The notes: generated by a model not told the origin, from the sequence alone. Shown: positions 1 through 10,493, numbered from the stretch's first letter. The stretch is DNA of 64,000 bases from Dendrolimus kikuchii (GCA_019925095.2 CM034415.1:8589001-8653000), one strand, 5' to 3'. A program made the numbers and translations.

Positions 1-382
1 GCAACAAGATGTAGCATTGAACATATATTCCAGCAACAAGATGTAGCATTGAACATATATTCCAGCAACAAGATGTAGCATTGAACATATATTCCAGTAA
101 CAAGATGTAGCATTAAACATATATTCCACCAACAAGATGTAGCATTGAACATATATTCCACCAACAAGATGTAGCATTAAACATATATTCCACCAACAAG
201 ATGTAGCATTGAACATATATTCCAGTAACAAGATGTAGCATTAAACATATATTCCACCAACAAGATGTAGCATTGAACATATATTCCACCAACAAGATGT
301 AGCATTAAACATATATTCCACCAACAAGATGTAGCATTGAACATATATTCCAGCAACAAGATGTAGCACTGATCATACATTT
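1..382. repeat. 32-bp tandem satellite, about 12 units
   Basis: Units start every 32 bases (1, 33, 65, 97 ... 353), each a variant of a core containing AACAAGATGTAGCATT and ACATATATTCC. The array runs off the left edge, so its true length is unknown; the last unit (353 on) is degenerate. Variation is confined to two sites: the first two bases (gc, gt or cc) and G/A in ATTGAAC/ATTAAAC. Units 4-7 and 8-11 show the same order of variants, so there is a 128-bp higher-order unit. The period is not a multiple of 3; the apparent ORFs are artefacts of the repetition. Confidence 0.95.
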
Positions 383-436
383 AGCATGTTACAATGTGTC
401 AAGAAGTAGAATCACTCAACTATGTATAAGGGGAGT

Positions 437-442
437 TTTATT
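437..442 (-). terminator. AATAAA poly(A) signal of gene 1
   Basis: AATAAA on the minus strand, about 20 nt beyond the TAG stop at 464-462. The 3' UTR would be very short, and the 32-bp satellite starts about 60 bp further on. Confidence 0.6.
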
Positions 443-461
443 TACATAGACTCGATGCACC

Positions 462-742
462 CTACACTAACTCAAATGGTTTTTTCCTTTTGAACCTTCT
501 TAATAAATCTGCATTATCAAGGGAGCACATAGATATTACTTCTAGGCGACGGTAACTACTTTCCATAAGGTTGGTCATCAACTTGTCTACTGTATCATAC
601 TGATAAAAATATTTGCTTACCAGTAACCCATGGTTCACAGCTTCCCTTATACATGTTCAACATAGAATCACAGACCCCTGCGATTGGTACTAGTGAAGGC
701 CATAGCTTTGCATACATTAAAGACTCGTGTCTTAATAGGTCA
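462..742 (-). CDS. Gene 1 last exon, with probable 1-nt frame shift
   Basis: A strong acceptor (TACTAAATAATTTCAG, including a branch-point-like ACTAA) precedes 742. The previous exon ends AG in phase 2 and 742 supplies the third base. Frame 0 is open for about 48 codons (includes SLMYAKLWPSLVPIAGVCDS) but stops at TGA 597-595. The next frame opens at 656 and runs to TAG 464-462 through a strongly protein-like stretch (includes EAVNHGLLVSKYFYQYDTVD, ending KRKKPFELV), followed at once by a poly(A) signal. A single extra base near 645-656 would account for this. The alternative is a weak acceptor at 647-646 joining 1282 directly to 645, also in phase, which skips the frame-0 part. No intron of normal length fits between the two frames. 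Confidence 0.65.
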
Positions 743-3700
743 CTGAAATTATTTAGTAATATTGTTTTGATTTATCTAAATGTTTTGATCTAATAAAAAT
801 CATAAAAGTGAATCTAATAGAAATATTACAATCGATTCGAAACTCGAATCGAATAATTCGAAAAAAAACCCAAATAATTTGAAAAAAAATTCTAACGGAA
901 ATTAATAATTATAAAAACCAAAATGAATTGAAAAGATCTCTTTCCAATATTAGTATCTAGATTATTTATGTTACTGACAGAAATGAACATATATTCATAT
1001 TGAGCAATTGTTTTCTCCAGGTAATTGATTTTTAATCAAAAAGTATATTATTCATAAGTAGAATACTTTGATACACCATGTAATGGAATTCAAATTGGAA
1101 ACAATAGAAAATCCAGTGATATTTCGATAATTCGCAGAGGAAAGGTAATAAAGTGTGTTTTTACGGTATGCAGGTGTGAATCCACTTTTGTCGGCGTGTA
1201 GGTCGTAACAATATTAAATTTGGCCTCTGGAAGGGGTTTTAGTATTAGTATATTTAGATCTATTTGCCCAAAATTACTTACCTAAATTTCAAATTAGTTA
1301 AAAATGGCTTCAGATTTCCATAAAGGCAGCGATCGACCGCCATCTTGCAAGCATCCACCACTGTCATTAGCTGTATATTATTTCCAATTTTTTCACCTAC
1401 ATTTTTGTTTGCTTTCGCCTTGATATCCATTACAAGACTCATATATTTATCGGTAACAAAATCTTGAGCAAAAACTTGACTCAAAAACACATCTAACAAG
1501 GCATCTTCGTATAGTTTACAATCCAACTGGCATATACTTCTATTATACATAGCTCTAGCAATATTTTTCATGTCCGAATCGTTGTTTAAATGCAATATCT
1601 CATTTTCTATATACACTTCGAATAGTTTACGTGCATATTCATACAGTTCTGCTTTATTAAGTAATATAGCTGTATTATGTATGTCAGTTTGGATTTTACG
1701 AAAGCATTTGATATGGTTCACACAATTATTCTTGCCTAGAATTTTTAAAACTTCATATTGTTCTATCAATAGGTCATAGAATATTGGTAATATATTGTTT
1801 AAATTAATTTTATATTCAATACATTTAGTTATTGAGGATTTGGCTTGAAACGACAAACGTAATGCATCATGTAGTCCTGTTTTAATATTACAATTCTCAC
1901 ATGTCAAGAATTGTTCTGTATATTTCATCTTCTTCATCAAAACTAGTATGATTTGCAAGATTTTCATTTGTATATTCTCATTTGACATCTCTTTCATTGT
2001 ATAACCTATATATAACTTAATGAGTTGGCCTAAAAATGGATAGGTTATGTTTAACGCTTCACCATAACCTAATTTTTCAGTTAATTCAAAAGACTGTTGT
2101 ATATTATCAAATATCTTTTCTATGTATGACAGATTCGATACATCTTTGAATATGCAACATATTGAATTTAAATAGAACGTCTGTAAACAATGAAATATTT
2201 CAGGCGAGTGTCCGATCAAACTTATAGCTGTTCTTAACATATTCTCTAGAGGAAAATCTTTGAATCCATTCGTTATGCAATTTTCTGTAACGATACACAA
2301 GCAATGGCTTATATTCCCATAGACAGACAACAATTGTTTACGTTGCAACTTTTTAAATGCATCCAAATCATCTTTCCGACTGATATTCTCAAATATTTCT
2401 ATGTATACCTTATTCAATTCCAAACTGTATCTATCAGAATATAAGAAAAACAGTTTTTTAAATAGAAACGATAAAAAGTTTGAGCAGAATAGGATTGTAT
2501 CACAAATTTTGATCACTTTGAGTAAATCTTCGGTTAACTTTGGTAGGAGTTTTACAAGAGAGACTTTTGCTTTAATATTTCCTAAATATGTTAAACGATC
2601 AGCTATGATATTCCAATATGTTTTACTATATTCAGTCAATAAGTCTTTTGTATCAGGTTCAAAGGCCATTATAGATATTTTAACAATCAGCTCTGGTGGT
2701 AATGGTGTGACCTGAAAGTTCAAAAAAAAAAATTACTTTTATATGGATTCCTTCTAAGCAAGTATTATGTGTTAATGTCAAAATGTGACTACTGAGCAGC
2801 TGAAATAAAAAAAAAAAATTAGTAACACTGATTCATATCTCCACGAAGCTAGAACCAAAATATTCTCAAATATAACTGAAGTCAGAATGTTAAAATGTTG
2901 TAGCGGGGGACATTTAGGAGAAGCTTGGCCTAATATCTAAAAATCTATAATCTAATGAATTTATTTTTTGAGCTGCATACGTCTAGTTATCGCAGCAGAC
3001 AACGAACTACTGACTAGCGCAACTCGGGAGCGCACATATTAATAGTTGCACTATCTCGCTCGCACATCATCCGTCCCGCTCACACACTGTGCTATATATT
3101 GTACTAGCAGTACGACTTGTTAATATTTGTACTTGTTTCCAAAATAAATTAGTTCACATCAGCACTCAACAGTGAATACTACTCTCTGCCATCTGAAGTA
3201 TCATTTAACTTCTACCTCTTGCTGCTACAAATTAATTTAAAACACAATTCTTAAGTATCCTGTCATGGTAGCAGAATGGGTAGCATAATGGCTCGTGCAC
3301 ACGTCCCAAGCCTAAAAGGTGTGTTTCAATCCTTGCCGGAACGCATGCACCACATAGACAGTTTTCTGACCTAATATATATATTCTTACAATTACCACAT
3401 GCTAACAACAATTAAGGAAAACATCGTGATAACCGATGTGTCAAACCTGCCAAGCCGCCTTGGACAAGCATGGCAGTATATTATTCGTTCCCCTATATTA
3501 GGAGCCCAGAGCCCAGCAGTGGGACGTTTATGGGCTGTTATTATTAATACACAATATATAAACATAAGCTATAAATAATTTCAGTCATAAATTGATACCT
3601 GTCTCACAACATGCTTGTGTAAATGGTAGATACAAGACAGTGTTTTGACCCGATTCGGCCTGTCTATGCCTCTTGTCTCCCTTATGCAGTCTATGCTTAA

Positions 3701-6700
3701 AATCAGGAGAGATTTATTGTCTATGTTTTCTCTCCATGACTGGACTTTGTCAATATTTCTGAAAAATAGACATGTATTATGAATAACACTGGACCAAAGA
3801 ATAAATAATAAGAGAATATGACGCAACAATTCAGATCTCTAATTAACTGCTTTTGCCACTCCATTTGAAAGAGTCTTGGATTTATCTATGATTGTATGAT
3901 TTAGAAATTGTGTACCTATACTTTGCTATAGACAACATAGTGTTACAATCTAGGCGCCGACAAAGACAAATTCCACGTACAGATTTGTAGAAGCACATTT
4001 ATTACCCGTCGGCATTTGAACTAATAACATTGAAACTATTGTAATTCTTTTATGATCGTCTTCTATTGTTTACGGCTGCTTGCGGCTGTAATCATTAGCC
4101 AGGTTTTACGGATATATACAGATATTGCCGGGCGGGCACACTGCATTTGTGCAGTATAAAACGATGGCCTGATTGAGGGAGGGGGCAGCCGAGCGAGAAC
4201 CACGATCAAGGCGAGACGTGTGTACATTCGGTAATCTATTAGTGACGGACTTTGCGCGTTTTATTGAATTACGACCTTCTGCATTACGTTCGGATTTCTT
4301 GTATTCGGTTATATTTGTACCTGTGTTATACGTGTTTGTATAATTCTAATAAACTCCATAATAATTCTAGCGGCATTTTAATTCGAGTCTCGCGACTCGT
4401 AACAATAGTTTATGTAGAATGTGTTCAGTTAATATACAGGCTTACATAAAATACAGCTGTGGATCACTGTAGCTCACGGGTTAGTTGCTGATTCTATGGT
4501 TATGGACTGTATGAGAGACAGATATGAACTAGATCCTTGCACTAGAAAAGCAGAAGCTCCACCAACCTTGACATCCACCCTCTCCTGGCTCGGTTCAGGT
4601 TGCACACAGGAACAGCACACGGCACTAAATTCCACTTTGGAGCTATCACTTTGTACAAAGTCTAAATATGGTAAATTTTCTTGGCACAGACAGTAATTAC
4701 ATTGAATTGAGAGAATTTGGTCCAAAACAAAGATGAGCGCACGGCGCGGTGTCTCCCGTCAAAACTTTAATAGCTAGTCACCAAGAAATGGCTGCCCCTA
4801 CCCTGTTCTGTGTTAGCCGTCGCCTCACACATAAAGAGGGTAGACAGCAAAATTGATGGAGCGATGTTCTACCTACTTCATACTAGGCAAGGACCAAACA
4901 ACAGCCATATGTGGGTAGCGTTGCAATTTAATGCGTAGCATTTTTATACGTGCAGGAATGGAGGAAGTATACAATTTCCTGCGGCCGGGCAGACTGTCGT
5001 AAGAGGCGACAATACAACCCACAGTCAGGTGGTAGGGTATTTGCTAGACTGGATGGCGACCACCCCTGATCTAGAGTACCTATGCCGCCAAAACAACCTT
5101 GTGTTGTGTTCCGGCATTAGTGACCAGGTTCCAGTCTTCCTTAAGAGAGCAGCAGCACATTTGTAGCACCTTTGCTGTTGCAAATGTCCATAGGCGATGG
5201 TAACCGCTTTCCATCAAGTGGGCCATCTGCCTGTCTGCTGATCTCATGCAATAAAAAAAGGACCTATTTATTTAGGTGCTTATTAAAACTTAGTCTTGTA
5301 TTGGCGCCAGTTGGAACAAAAATGGGTAGGAAACTTAGCCTATATATTCAGAGTTTGACATCTAAGTCCTTTAAGTTTTCTTGTTTTATTTTATAATACA
5401 GTGTAAACTCCATGTAACTTCACTCGATTTAACGACAAACTCCCTTAAGCGTCGAAATCACTTGGCTTTGGTTGGTTTAAAAGTACCTTTAAAGTTGCCA
5501 AAATTAGTAAAAGCAGCTGTGTAAGTTCTGTCTGCGTAAGTTTTTCTATTGCTTTAATATCCTAACCCATAAACTGACTGTCAGCAACATGCATACCGTA
5601 ATTTCTAAGAAATTACGAAATACTGCAATTTCTAAGTACTTCCTTTATCATCAAAATGCCTCAATATCGCAATATATAAACAATATAAGTAAAAAAACAA
5701 CAAAATTACTGGTGCAGCATTTAACCACAACTCTCTATAATGCCATAAAATGCACAGTCCCTTCTGTGTCCTTATATAGAGTTTACACTGTATTTGTATG
5801 TAAAATTTAACATTTCTAAATTTTGTAATTCTAGTAAGGTGTTTAGACTCCTTTGGTTGTTATGGGGTTCTTGTAGTAATTAGTAGACTGTTATGATTAT
5901 TTGAGATTTATTTGGACCACCTACAGGTATTACACGCAACAAAGGTAAATGATGTATGGTCTATTGTATGCGTCAGCTTCGCCGGACAGTGCACGGTGGA
6001 CTGACATATGATTGTAGCTTGGCAGCTTCTCTCTTAGCAGAGCAGACCCAGTTACGTTCCAACAAAGGTTTTCATCACTATTCATAAAAGCAACTAAATA
6101 AATTTGTAAATAAGGGCCGGTGTTTGTTACTACACTACACTCTCTTGTAGTTTACCTTCTAAGGCCATGGAAATTAAAGCTACTGGACATACACAGTCCT
6201 GAATGCTGTAATAATTAACTAAAATACCTCATAAAAACAAATGAATGCTCTATAATGCCTTAGGCGAATCATTCATACAGTATGGCCTAACCAGCTACCA
6301 CCACCAGCAACCTAAATTACAGTATGTAAATATTTTTTTTATTGCAGGAGTTCAGCAGACAGGCAGATGGCCCAGTTGATGAAAAGTGGTTACTATCGCC
6401 TATGGACATTTGCAACACCAAAGGTGATACAAATGCGCAGCTGCTCTCATAATACTAATACTTTAATTAAAAATACTTAAACAATTAATTTCAGCAATAA
6501 TAAAAAAACAATATTGTAACAATGGGCTCTTTAAATGATGCTCAAAGAGCAATTTTTTAACAAAGACCTACAAACAATAATAACACACTGTATTTACACG
6601 AGCCATCGCGCAAAACCGGTTCAACAGGAGTCAGGCAAACAACATGTACGACAAGCACACAACTGCATATTTAGTTCCGCGCTTGCTAAATGACTTACCC

Positions 6701-7043
6701 ATTGAGTTTAGGGAAAGCATTACATCAAAAAATATAAAAAAAAAACTTAAAATGTACTTTTTAAACCAAATCTAATATTAAAATTGTTAAATACTATGTA
6801 GATATCCATAGCACCAATATAAACCCCAGGCGTTTTCTATGCTATGTAAAATTCAATAAATTAAAAAAAAATCTAAACCCACCTGCACAAAATGCAAAGC
6901 AAATTCAAGGAGAATGTTCCTCTGTCTTTAGAAGGCACTTTGGTTAGCAAGTAGCGGTATTCCTTGTGGACATTATCGAGATCAGACACATCATTCTGAC
7001 TGCCATCTGCTTTTAGTTTTGCTATAAAGTTGTTTGCTTCCAT
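462..7043 (-). CDS. Gene 1: uncharacterised alpha-helical protein, multi-exon (gene-level entry)
   Basis: Exons read on the minus strand: 7043-6883 (ATG start), about 4679-4478, 3758-3599, 2711-1282, 742-462. The junctions 4478/3758, 3599/2711 and 1282/742 all join in compatible phase at GT-AG sites. The first exon ends in phase 2 and the 4.5 kb exon seems to start in another phase, so at least one small exon between 4.7 and 6.9 kb is probably missing. The visible product is over 700 residues, leucine-, lysine- and asparagine-rich, with predicted helix throughout and no obvious signal peptide or membrane segment. The 1430-nt exon has a TPR-like helical hairpin near its end (ARAMYNRSICQLDCKLYEDA). 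I do not recognise the family. A separase N-terminal/Three rows-type alpha-solenoid is a guess from the helical pattern only. The introns carry two solo LTRs, a tRNA-SINE, a ~310-bp retroposon and a Tigger-like element. Confidence 0.72.
820..1135 (-). mobile_element. Interspersed repeat, shorter copy (partner at 39.37-39.99 kb)
   Basis: Reverse-complement match to 39372-39985, including the blocks with GATATTTCGATAATTCG, TAATGGAATTCAAATTGG and TTGAGCAATTGTTTTCTCC. Both ends are rich in TTCGAA/TCGATTCGA, as in TIR elements. This copy lacks about 290 bp present in the middle of the other. Confidence 0.75.
1282..2711 (-). CDS. Gene 1 large internal exon (1430 nt)
   Basis: Open for 476 codons. 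The 5' edge is a polypyrimidine-rich acceptor (T-run then AACTTTCAG) immediately before 2711; the 3' edge is a perfect AG|GTAAGT donor at 1282/1281. It starts in phase 0 (VTPLPPELIVKISIMAFEPD) and ends two bases into an Arg codon. The product is helical, with regularly spaced Leu/Ile/Cys. An upstream in-frame TTG lies in the acceptor tract and is not a start. I do not recognise the domain. Confidence 0.85.
2899..3229 (+). mobile_element. LTR-like element, family 2 (about 331 bp)
   Basis: Starts TGTAGCGGGGGACA and ends TTGCTGCTACA (TGTAGC...GCTACA). It has an internal AATAAA. A second copy lies at 46018-46237. No convincing target duplication is visible, so solo LTR is an interpretation. Confidence 0.55.
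3262..3546 (+). mobile_element. tRNA-derived SINE, family 1
   Basis: Head with an A-box-like TAGCATAATGGC and a decayed B box, then the shared body (CTAACAACAATTAAGG ... CCAGCAGTGGGACG). Matches the copies at 7352, 22606, 44267 and 62733. Confidence 0.8.
3599..3758 (-). CDS. Gene 1 internal exon (160 nt)
   Basis: The acceptor CTATTTTTCAG precedes 3758 and the donor CAG|GTATCA follows 3599. The first base completes a codon from the upstream exon; 53 codons follow (begins NIDKVQSWRENIDNK, ends HLHKHVVRQ) and the exon ends in phase 0, matching the phase-0 start of the 2711 exon. Confidence 0.8.
3941..4404 (+). mobile_element. Solo LTR, family 1, with 4-bp TSD ATAG
   Basis: 464 bp beginning TGTTACAATC and ending CTCGTAACA, flanked on both sides by ATAG (3937-3940 and 4405-4408). 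It contains a promoter-like GCAGTATAAAACG and a poly(A)-like TCTAATAAACTC. The 4-bp TSD and TG...CA ends fit Ty3/Gypsy-type LTRs. It sits in a gene 1 intron, antisense to the gene. Copies: 38048-38540 (minus) and 49650-50165 (plus). Confidence 0.88.
4478..4679 (-). CDS. Gene 1 internal exon, 5' edge uncertain
   Basis: The donor AACCC|GTGAGC at 4478/4477 leaves phase 2, completed by the A at 3758 to give ProAsnIle. The reading frame is open back to TGA 4761-4759. The best acceptor I see is CTGTCTGTGCCAAG before 4679. Further upstream in the same frame a cysteine-rich piece (CNYCLCQEN) could also be coding. The product includes VEFSAVCCSCVQPEPSQERV. No in-frame ATG is present, so it is not a first exon. 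Confidence 0.6.
4948..5259 (+). mobile_element. ~310-bp poly(A)-tailed retroposon (family A)
   Basis: Near-full-length copy from CGTGCAGGAATGGAGG to TGCAATAAAAAAAG. The family consensus contains GGTGGTAGGGTATTTG, CAACCTTGTGTTGTG and GGCGATGGTAACCGC. It has no tRNA box, so it is either a SINE of other origin or a LINE 3' end. Confidence 0.85.
5399..5790 (-). mobile_element. Tigger/pogo-like DNA element with TA target site
   Basis: Terminal inverted repeats CAGTGTAAACTC ... GAGTTTACACTG, flanked by TA on both sides (5397-5398, 5791-5792). 392 bp, non-coding. Inverted relative to the related 37109-37562 copy. Confidence 0.85.
6328..6451 (-). mobile_element. Family A retroposon, 3' fragment
   Basis: T-run then ATTGCAGGAGTTCAGCAGAC, followed by about 95 bp of family A in reverse orientation. 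Confidence 0.75.
6640..6775 (+). mobile_element. LINE 3' end (RT C-terminal remnant)
   Basis: Frame encoding TAYLVPRLLNDLPIEFRESI, then an Ile/Lys-rich tail and stop, typical of the extreme C terminus of jockey/CR1-type reverse transcriptase ORFs. A related tail lies at 40545-40690. Confidence 0.65.
6883..7043 (-). CDS. Gene 1 first coding exon
   Basis: An ATG at 7043-7041 has an in-frame TAA 24 nt upstream (TAATGCCAACATTACTTCATT then ATG). It gives 53 codons (MEANNFIAKLKADGSQNDVS ... SLNLLCILC) and ends at a good CAG|GTGGGT donor in phase 2. The hydrophilic, acidic start and Kozak-like T/G context fit a genuine first exon. Membership of gene 1 is inferred from strand, order and the lack of any other start; the direct junction to the 4.5 kb exon is out of phase, so one exon is probably unseen. 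Confidence 0.6.
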
Positions 7044-7207
7044 AATGAAGTAATGTTGGCATTAACTTCGTCCGTTGTTAGTTTTTCTTCTGGAAAATAT
7101 TGGAAGGATTTTTCGTAGCATAAAAATTTACCAAGTGGATCATCACCATCCGATTGTTAAATCCCGGTAGTGTTTGGGGTTTTATATGCTTATTTTTTAT
7201 TATATAA

Positions 7208-7290
7208 CTAGCAAACAGGCAGAGAGCCCAGCTTATGGAAAGTGGTTATTGTCACCTATAGGTTAGCAACATCAAGGGTGAAGCCAACGA
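7208..7290 (-). mobile_element. Family A retroposon, diverged fragment
   Basis: AGGCAGAGAGCCCAGCTTATGGAAAG and following bases match family A weakly. Confidence 0.5.
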
Positions 7291-7351
7291 GTTGCCAGCT
7301 TTTAGGATGAAATAGAGGGATTAGAAAAATAAGAAGAAAAAGTTGTGGTAG

Positions 7352-7625
7352 CGTAATGGCTGGCATATGCATCCCAAACTCAGAAGGGGCAGGTTTGATC
7401 CTGGCCAGAACGCATGCACCACTTAGTCAGTTTTCTGATCTAATGTGCATATTGTTACAATTACGAAATGCTAACAACGGTGAAGGGAAACATCATGATG
7501 CAACCTGCACATTGAGATAACCGATGTGTCAAACCTGCAAACTATCATTCACATGGGTATATGTTCCCCCTATAATGGGAGGCCCGAACCCAGCAGTGGG
7601 ACATTTATGGGCTGATATTATTATT
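7352..7625 (+). mobile_element. tRNA-derived SINE, family 1
   Basis: GTGGTAGCGTAATGGCTGG (A box), CAGGTTTGATCCTGG (B box), then the family body to CCAGCAGTGGGACATTTATG. Confidence 0.88.
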
Positions 7626-8099
7626 ATTATAGAGGGATTAGACAAGAGGGTGGAGATAAAAGGGAAGGGATATGGGTTTAGAATAGGATGACCTAGGTAA
7701 GATTGGATAGAGGGAGGAGGCAGTAGGCCGCCAGAAGTCTCAAGCAGAGTGATTGCAATAACAACCAGTTTCCTATTTCCTACTTATCAGTCTACAGTTT
7801 CCGTGATCTCTGCCTTCCCCTCTTTTAAGACCATTGATATGAATGTCATCCTTCAGACATTAAGACAGTATTTCTTATTATATTACATTGATGTAGCTTT
7901 TTCTGAAAGTTTATACTAAGATCATAACATACGGAAGTCTGTACTCAAGAACCACACACAAATATGAGAGTTCAAAGAAATATGTGTGAACAACAACACT
8001 CAGCTGATAACAAGTGGAAGAACTGTAGGACGATATTATAATAACCAATTTTAGGCAGTTCAAAACTTAGCTAAGTTTAATCGAAGCTAAAATCGAAAT
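7626..8099. other. No gene seen; unique AT-rich sequence
   Basis: No coding exon with flanking splice sites and no match to other repeats in the window. Confidence 0.5.
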
Positions 8100-9672
8100 A
8101 TGTTAAAAAATAGGACAATGACATCCTTTTTTGGTAAAATTGCATAAAGGCGGAACCTGAAAATTACGCATTTTTTGTATTCAAAGACTTTACATATGGT
8201 TTTCTATGGTACAATAACGACACTAAAATGATCGGTAAGCCATCATTTAGGCAAAAAATTAATAAACAATACAATTAATTAGGTACGAAATACGTGCATT
8301 ATATCGATAGAAATAATGTTCAATTTTAGCGTGACGACTTACCTACTAATTATAATAAAAACACAATTACTTTAATTTTGGGATTAATCTGCAAATGTAA
8401 CATGTATGACCTGATCAAAATAATTAATAATTATAAAATCAAATATTACGGCATTGCTAAAAAATCACGACATTTTGTAATATGTAAGTAAAACCTCAGA
8501 TTAATAATATTGAGAGACAAAGTTTTTACCTCACTTTGCTAAATGTCAGGCAAAGGAACTAAATCCGTACAGCATGAATATCAATATTATTCAATTAAAC
8601 TGAACATCTTTGAATGACATAAAAATACGGAACTTTAGATTTTTCACATTCTTGTGATTAAGATCATTATTATATTTTTGTAGTTTGTATATATAATTAA
8701 CGACAACATGCAATATTAATGTTAGACAAACAATATGTAGGTGCGAGGGGTGTTCGAAGGATATGGCAAGGACAGTGGGTTAGGTTAGGTTATCTTTAGA
8801 CCAAAGCCCACGAGCCGAGCGAGCGAAGCGAGCGTGCCGCGGTAGCGGCCGGCGAGTGGCAGAACCGACTTTAACTTTTATTAAAATTATCAACGAATAT
8901 ATGGAAACCAGTCGGTTCTGCCACTCGCCGGCCGCTGCCCGGGCACCCTCGCTTCGCTCGCTCGGCTCGTGGGCTTTGGTCTAAAGATAACCTAACCTAA
9001 CCCACTGTCCTTGTCACTGGTTACACCTTCGACCACCCCTTACACCTATACTTTGTTCTGCTTACATTGATATTGCATGTAGTCGGTATTTATATATACA
9101 AACTAGAAAAGTATATTAATTATCTTAGTTACAATAATGTGAAAAATCTAAAATTCCATACTTTCATGTCATTCAATGATCTTCAGATTGATTGAATAAT
9201 ATTGATATTCATGCTGTATGGATTTAGTGTCTTTGCCTAACAAGTAGCAAAGTGAAGTAAAAACTTTCTCTCTCAATATTATTAATCTGAGGTTTCACCT
9301 ACCAATTACAAAATATGGTGGTTTTTTAGCAATGCCGTAATAGTTGATTTTATAATTATTAATTATTTTGGTCATGTCATATATGTTACATTTGCAGATT
9401 AATCCCGAAATTAAATAAGTAATTGTGTTTTTATCACAACTAGGTGAGTCGTGACGCTAAAATTGAACATTATTTTTATTTATATGATGCAGGTTTTAAC
9501 GTAATTTTTTACCTAAATGACGGGTTTCCGATAATTTTAGTGTCCTTATTACACCATAGCAAACCATATTTATAGTCTTTAAATACAAAAAACGCATAAT
9601 TTTCAGGTTCCGCGTTTATGCAAATTTACCCCTTTTTTTACCCATCAGAATAGTTTTTAACAAGAAATAATT
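8100..9672. mobile_element. 1.57-kb fold-back element (giant palindrome)
   Basis: Two arms of about 770 bp (8100-8870 and 8910-9672) are inverted copies with scattered differences, separated by a 39-bp AT-rich spacer. The inner 100 bp of each arm is GC-rich (GAGCCGAGCGAGCGAAGCGA, GCCGGCGAGTGGCAGAACCG) and includes GGTTAGGTTAGGTTA. The outer arms are AT-rich. No ORF. The termini are not sharply defined. A half-copy of the GC-rich hub occurs at 14356-14470. Confidence 0.9.
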
Positions 9673-10493
9673 AAAAACTAAAACTTACCAAAAACGATGT
9701 GTCCAACATGGGAAACTTAGAGGGTCAAAGAAATTTTAAATGTAGAGTCGAATGATATTATAAACTAACAAAATAGTAAAAATCACATGAGTTTCTATAA
9801 AATTTACAAATACTAAAGCACAATTATATTTAAAAACATTAAAACGACATATTTTAAAATTCAAAGCAGGACCGGCCGTTATAAAAATCTGTCAATAATT
9901 CAAAATTAGAGAAGCGATCAAGTTGTTATATATCAATATCGTTATATTATCATGATAAAATCGATATTATCAAATACCACTGTTAATTAACCTTAAAATT
10001 CTGTATTAAATAATAATAAAGGAAATGAAGCTAAATCATAATATGTAGAATATTGATACTATGGATAAATAATTCTAGAAATATTTAGGTCTTATTCATA
10101 TTGAGTTAGAGTGAGTTTGTAACCTTCTTTAAAGTTATCAAAGATGCCTAAAAATTTATTTTAACTCTATATGAATAAGGCCGTGAGTCTTAATCGTGCT
10201 ATAATAATGATAAGGCTACATTAAACAAAATTCTTTAATTTATTACATTGAATCAATATGATAAAGGTATGGTTCAAATGTATCGAAGATTTTAATTTAA
10301 GCGTGGTAAACTATGTACAATTGTGCGTATCATTCAAAAGAAAAATTGGTTTTTATATCTTGCCAACTGTTTATTTGCTTTACTAACGGTTAATATTTGA
10401 GAAAAGCTCCACGCACATCAAGTCAAACTTCAGACGATGATAAGTCAAGTGAGTAAATAGTTAGATATAGGAACCGGCCATAAAGCTTTTTAT
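9673..10493. other. AT-rich intergenic DNA with one small hairpin element
   Basis: Nothing coding seen. It contains the hairpin at 10089-10184. Confidence 0.5.
10089..10184. mobile_element. Small MITE-like hairpin (about 96 bp)
   Basis: Ends GGTCTTATTCATATTGAGTTA and TAACTCTATATGAATAAGGCC are inverted repeats. No clear TSD. Confidence 0.55.

Larger units (their letters stand above)
2712..3598 (-). other. Intron of gene 1, filled with a solo LTR and a SINE
   Basis: Bounded by the donor at 3599/3598 (CAG|GTATCA) and the acceptor before 2711. It contains the LTR-like element 2899-3229 and the tRNA-derived SINE 3262-3546, both on the plus strand and therefore antisense to the gene. Confidence 0.75.

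Noticed and set aside
113..380. ORFs over the satellite at the left edge
   Set aside because: Translations of a tandem repeat on the minus strand; the periodic peptide follows the 32-bp unit.
539..575. Resemblance of the gene 1 last exon (ATGGAAAGTAGTTACCGTCG) to a family A block
   Set aside because: The match covers only about 24 nt with 4 differences, and the reading frame continues well beyond it on both sides. Exonised repeat is possible but not supported.
2401..2715. Plus-strand ORF of 104 codons
   Set aside because: Shadow of the large gene 1 exon on the opposite strand.
5271..5370. Possible hidden exon of gene 1 on the minus strand (LSFLPIFVPTGANTRLS frame)
   Set aside because: Right phase at its start, but it meets a TAG before any good donor.
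5935..6050. Another possible hidden exon of gene 1 (EKLPSYNHMSVHRALSGEAD frame, minus)
   Set aside because: Open for about 36 codons after a plausible acceptor, but no good donor joins it in phase to the 4.5 kb exon.
8778..8793. Interstitial telomere (TTAGG)n
   Set aside because: Only about three units, inside a repeated element and mirrored in its other arm; too short to be a telomeric remnant.
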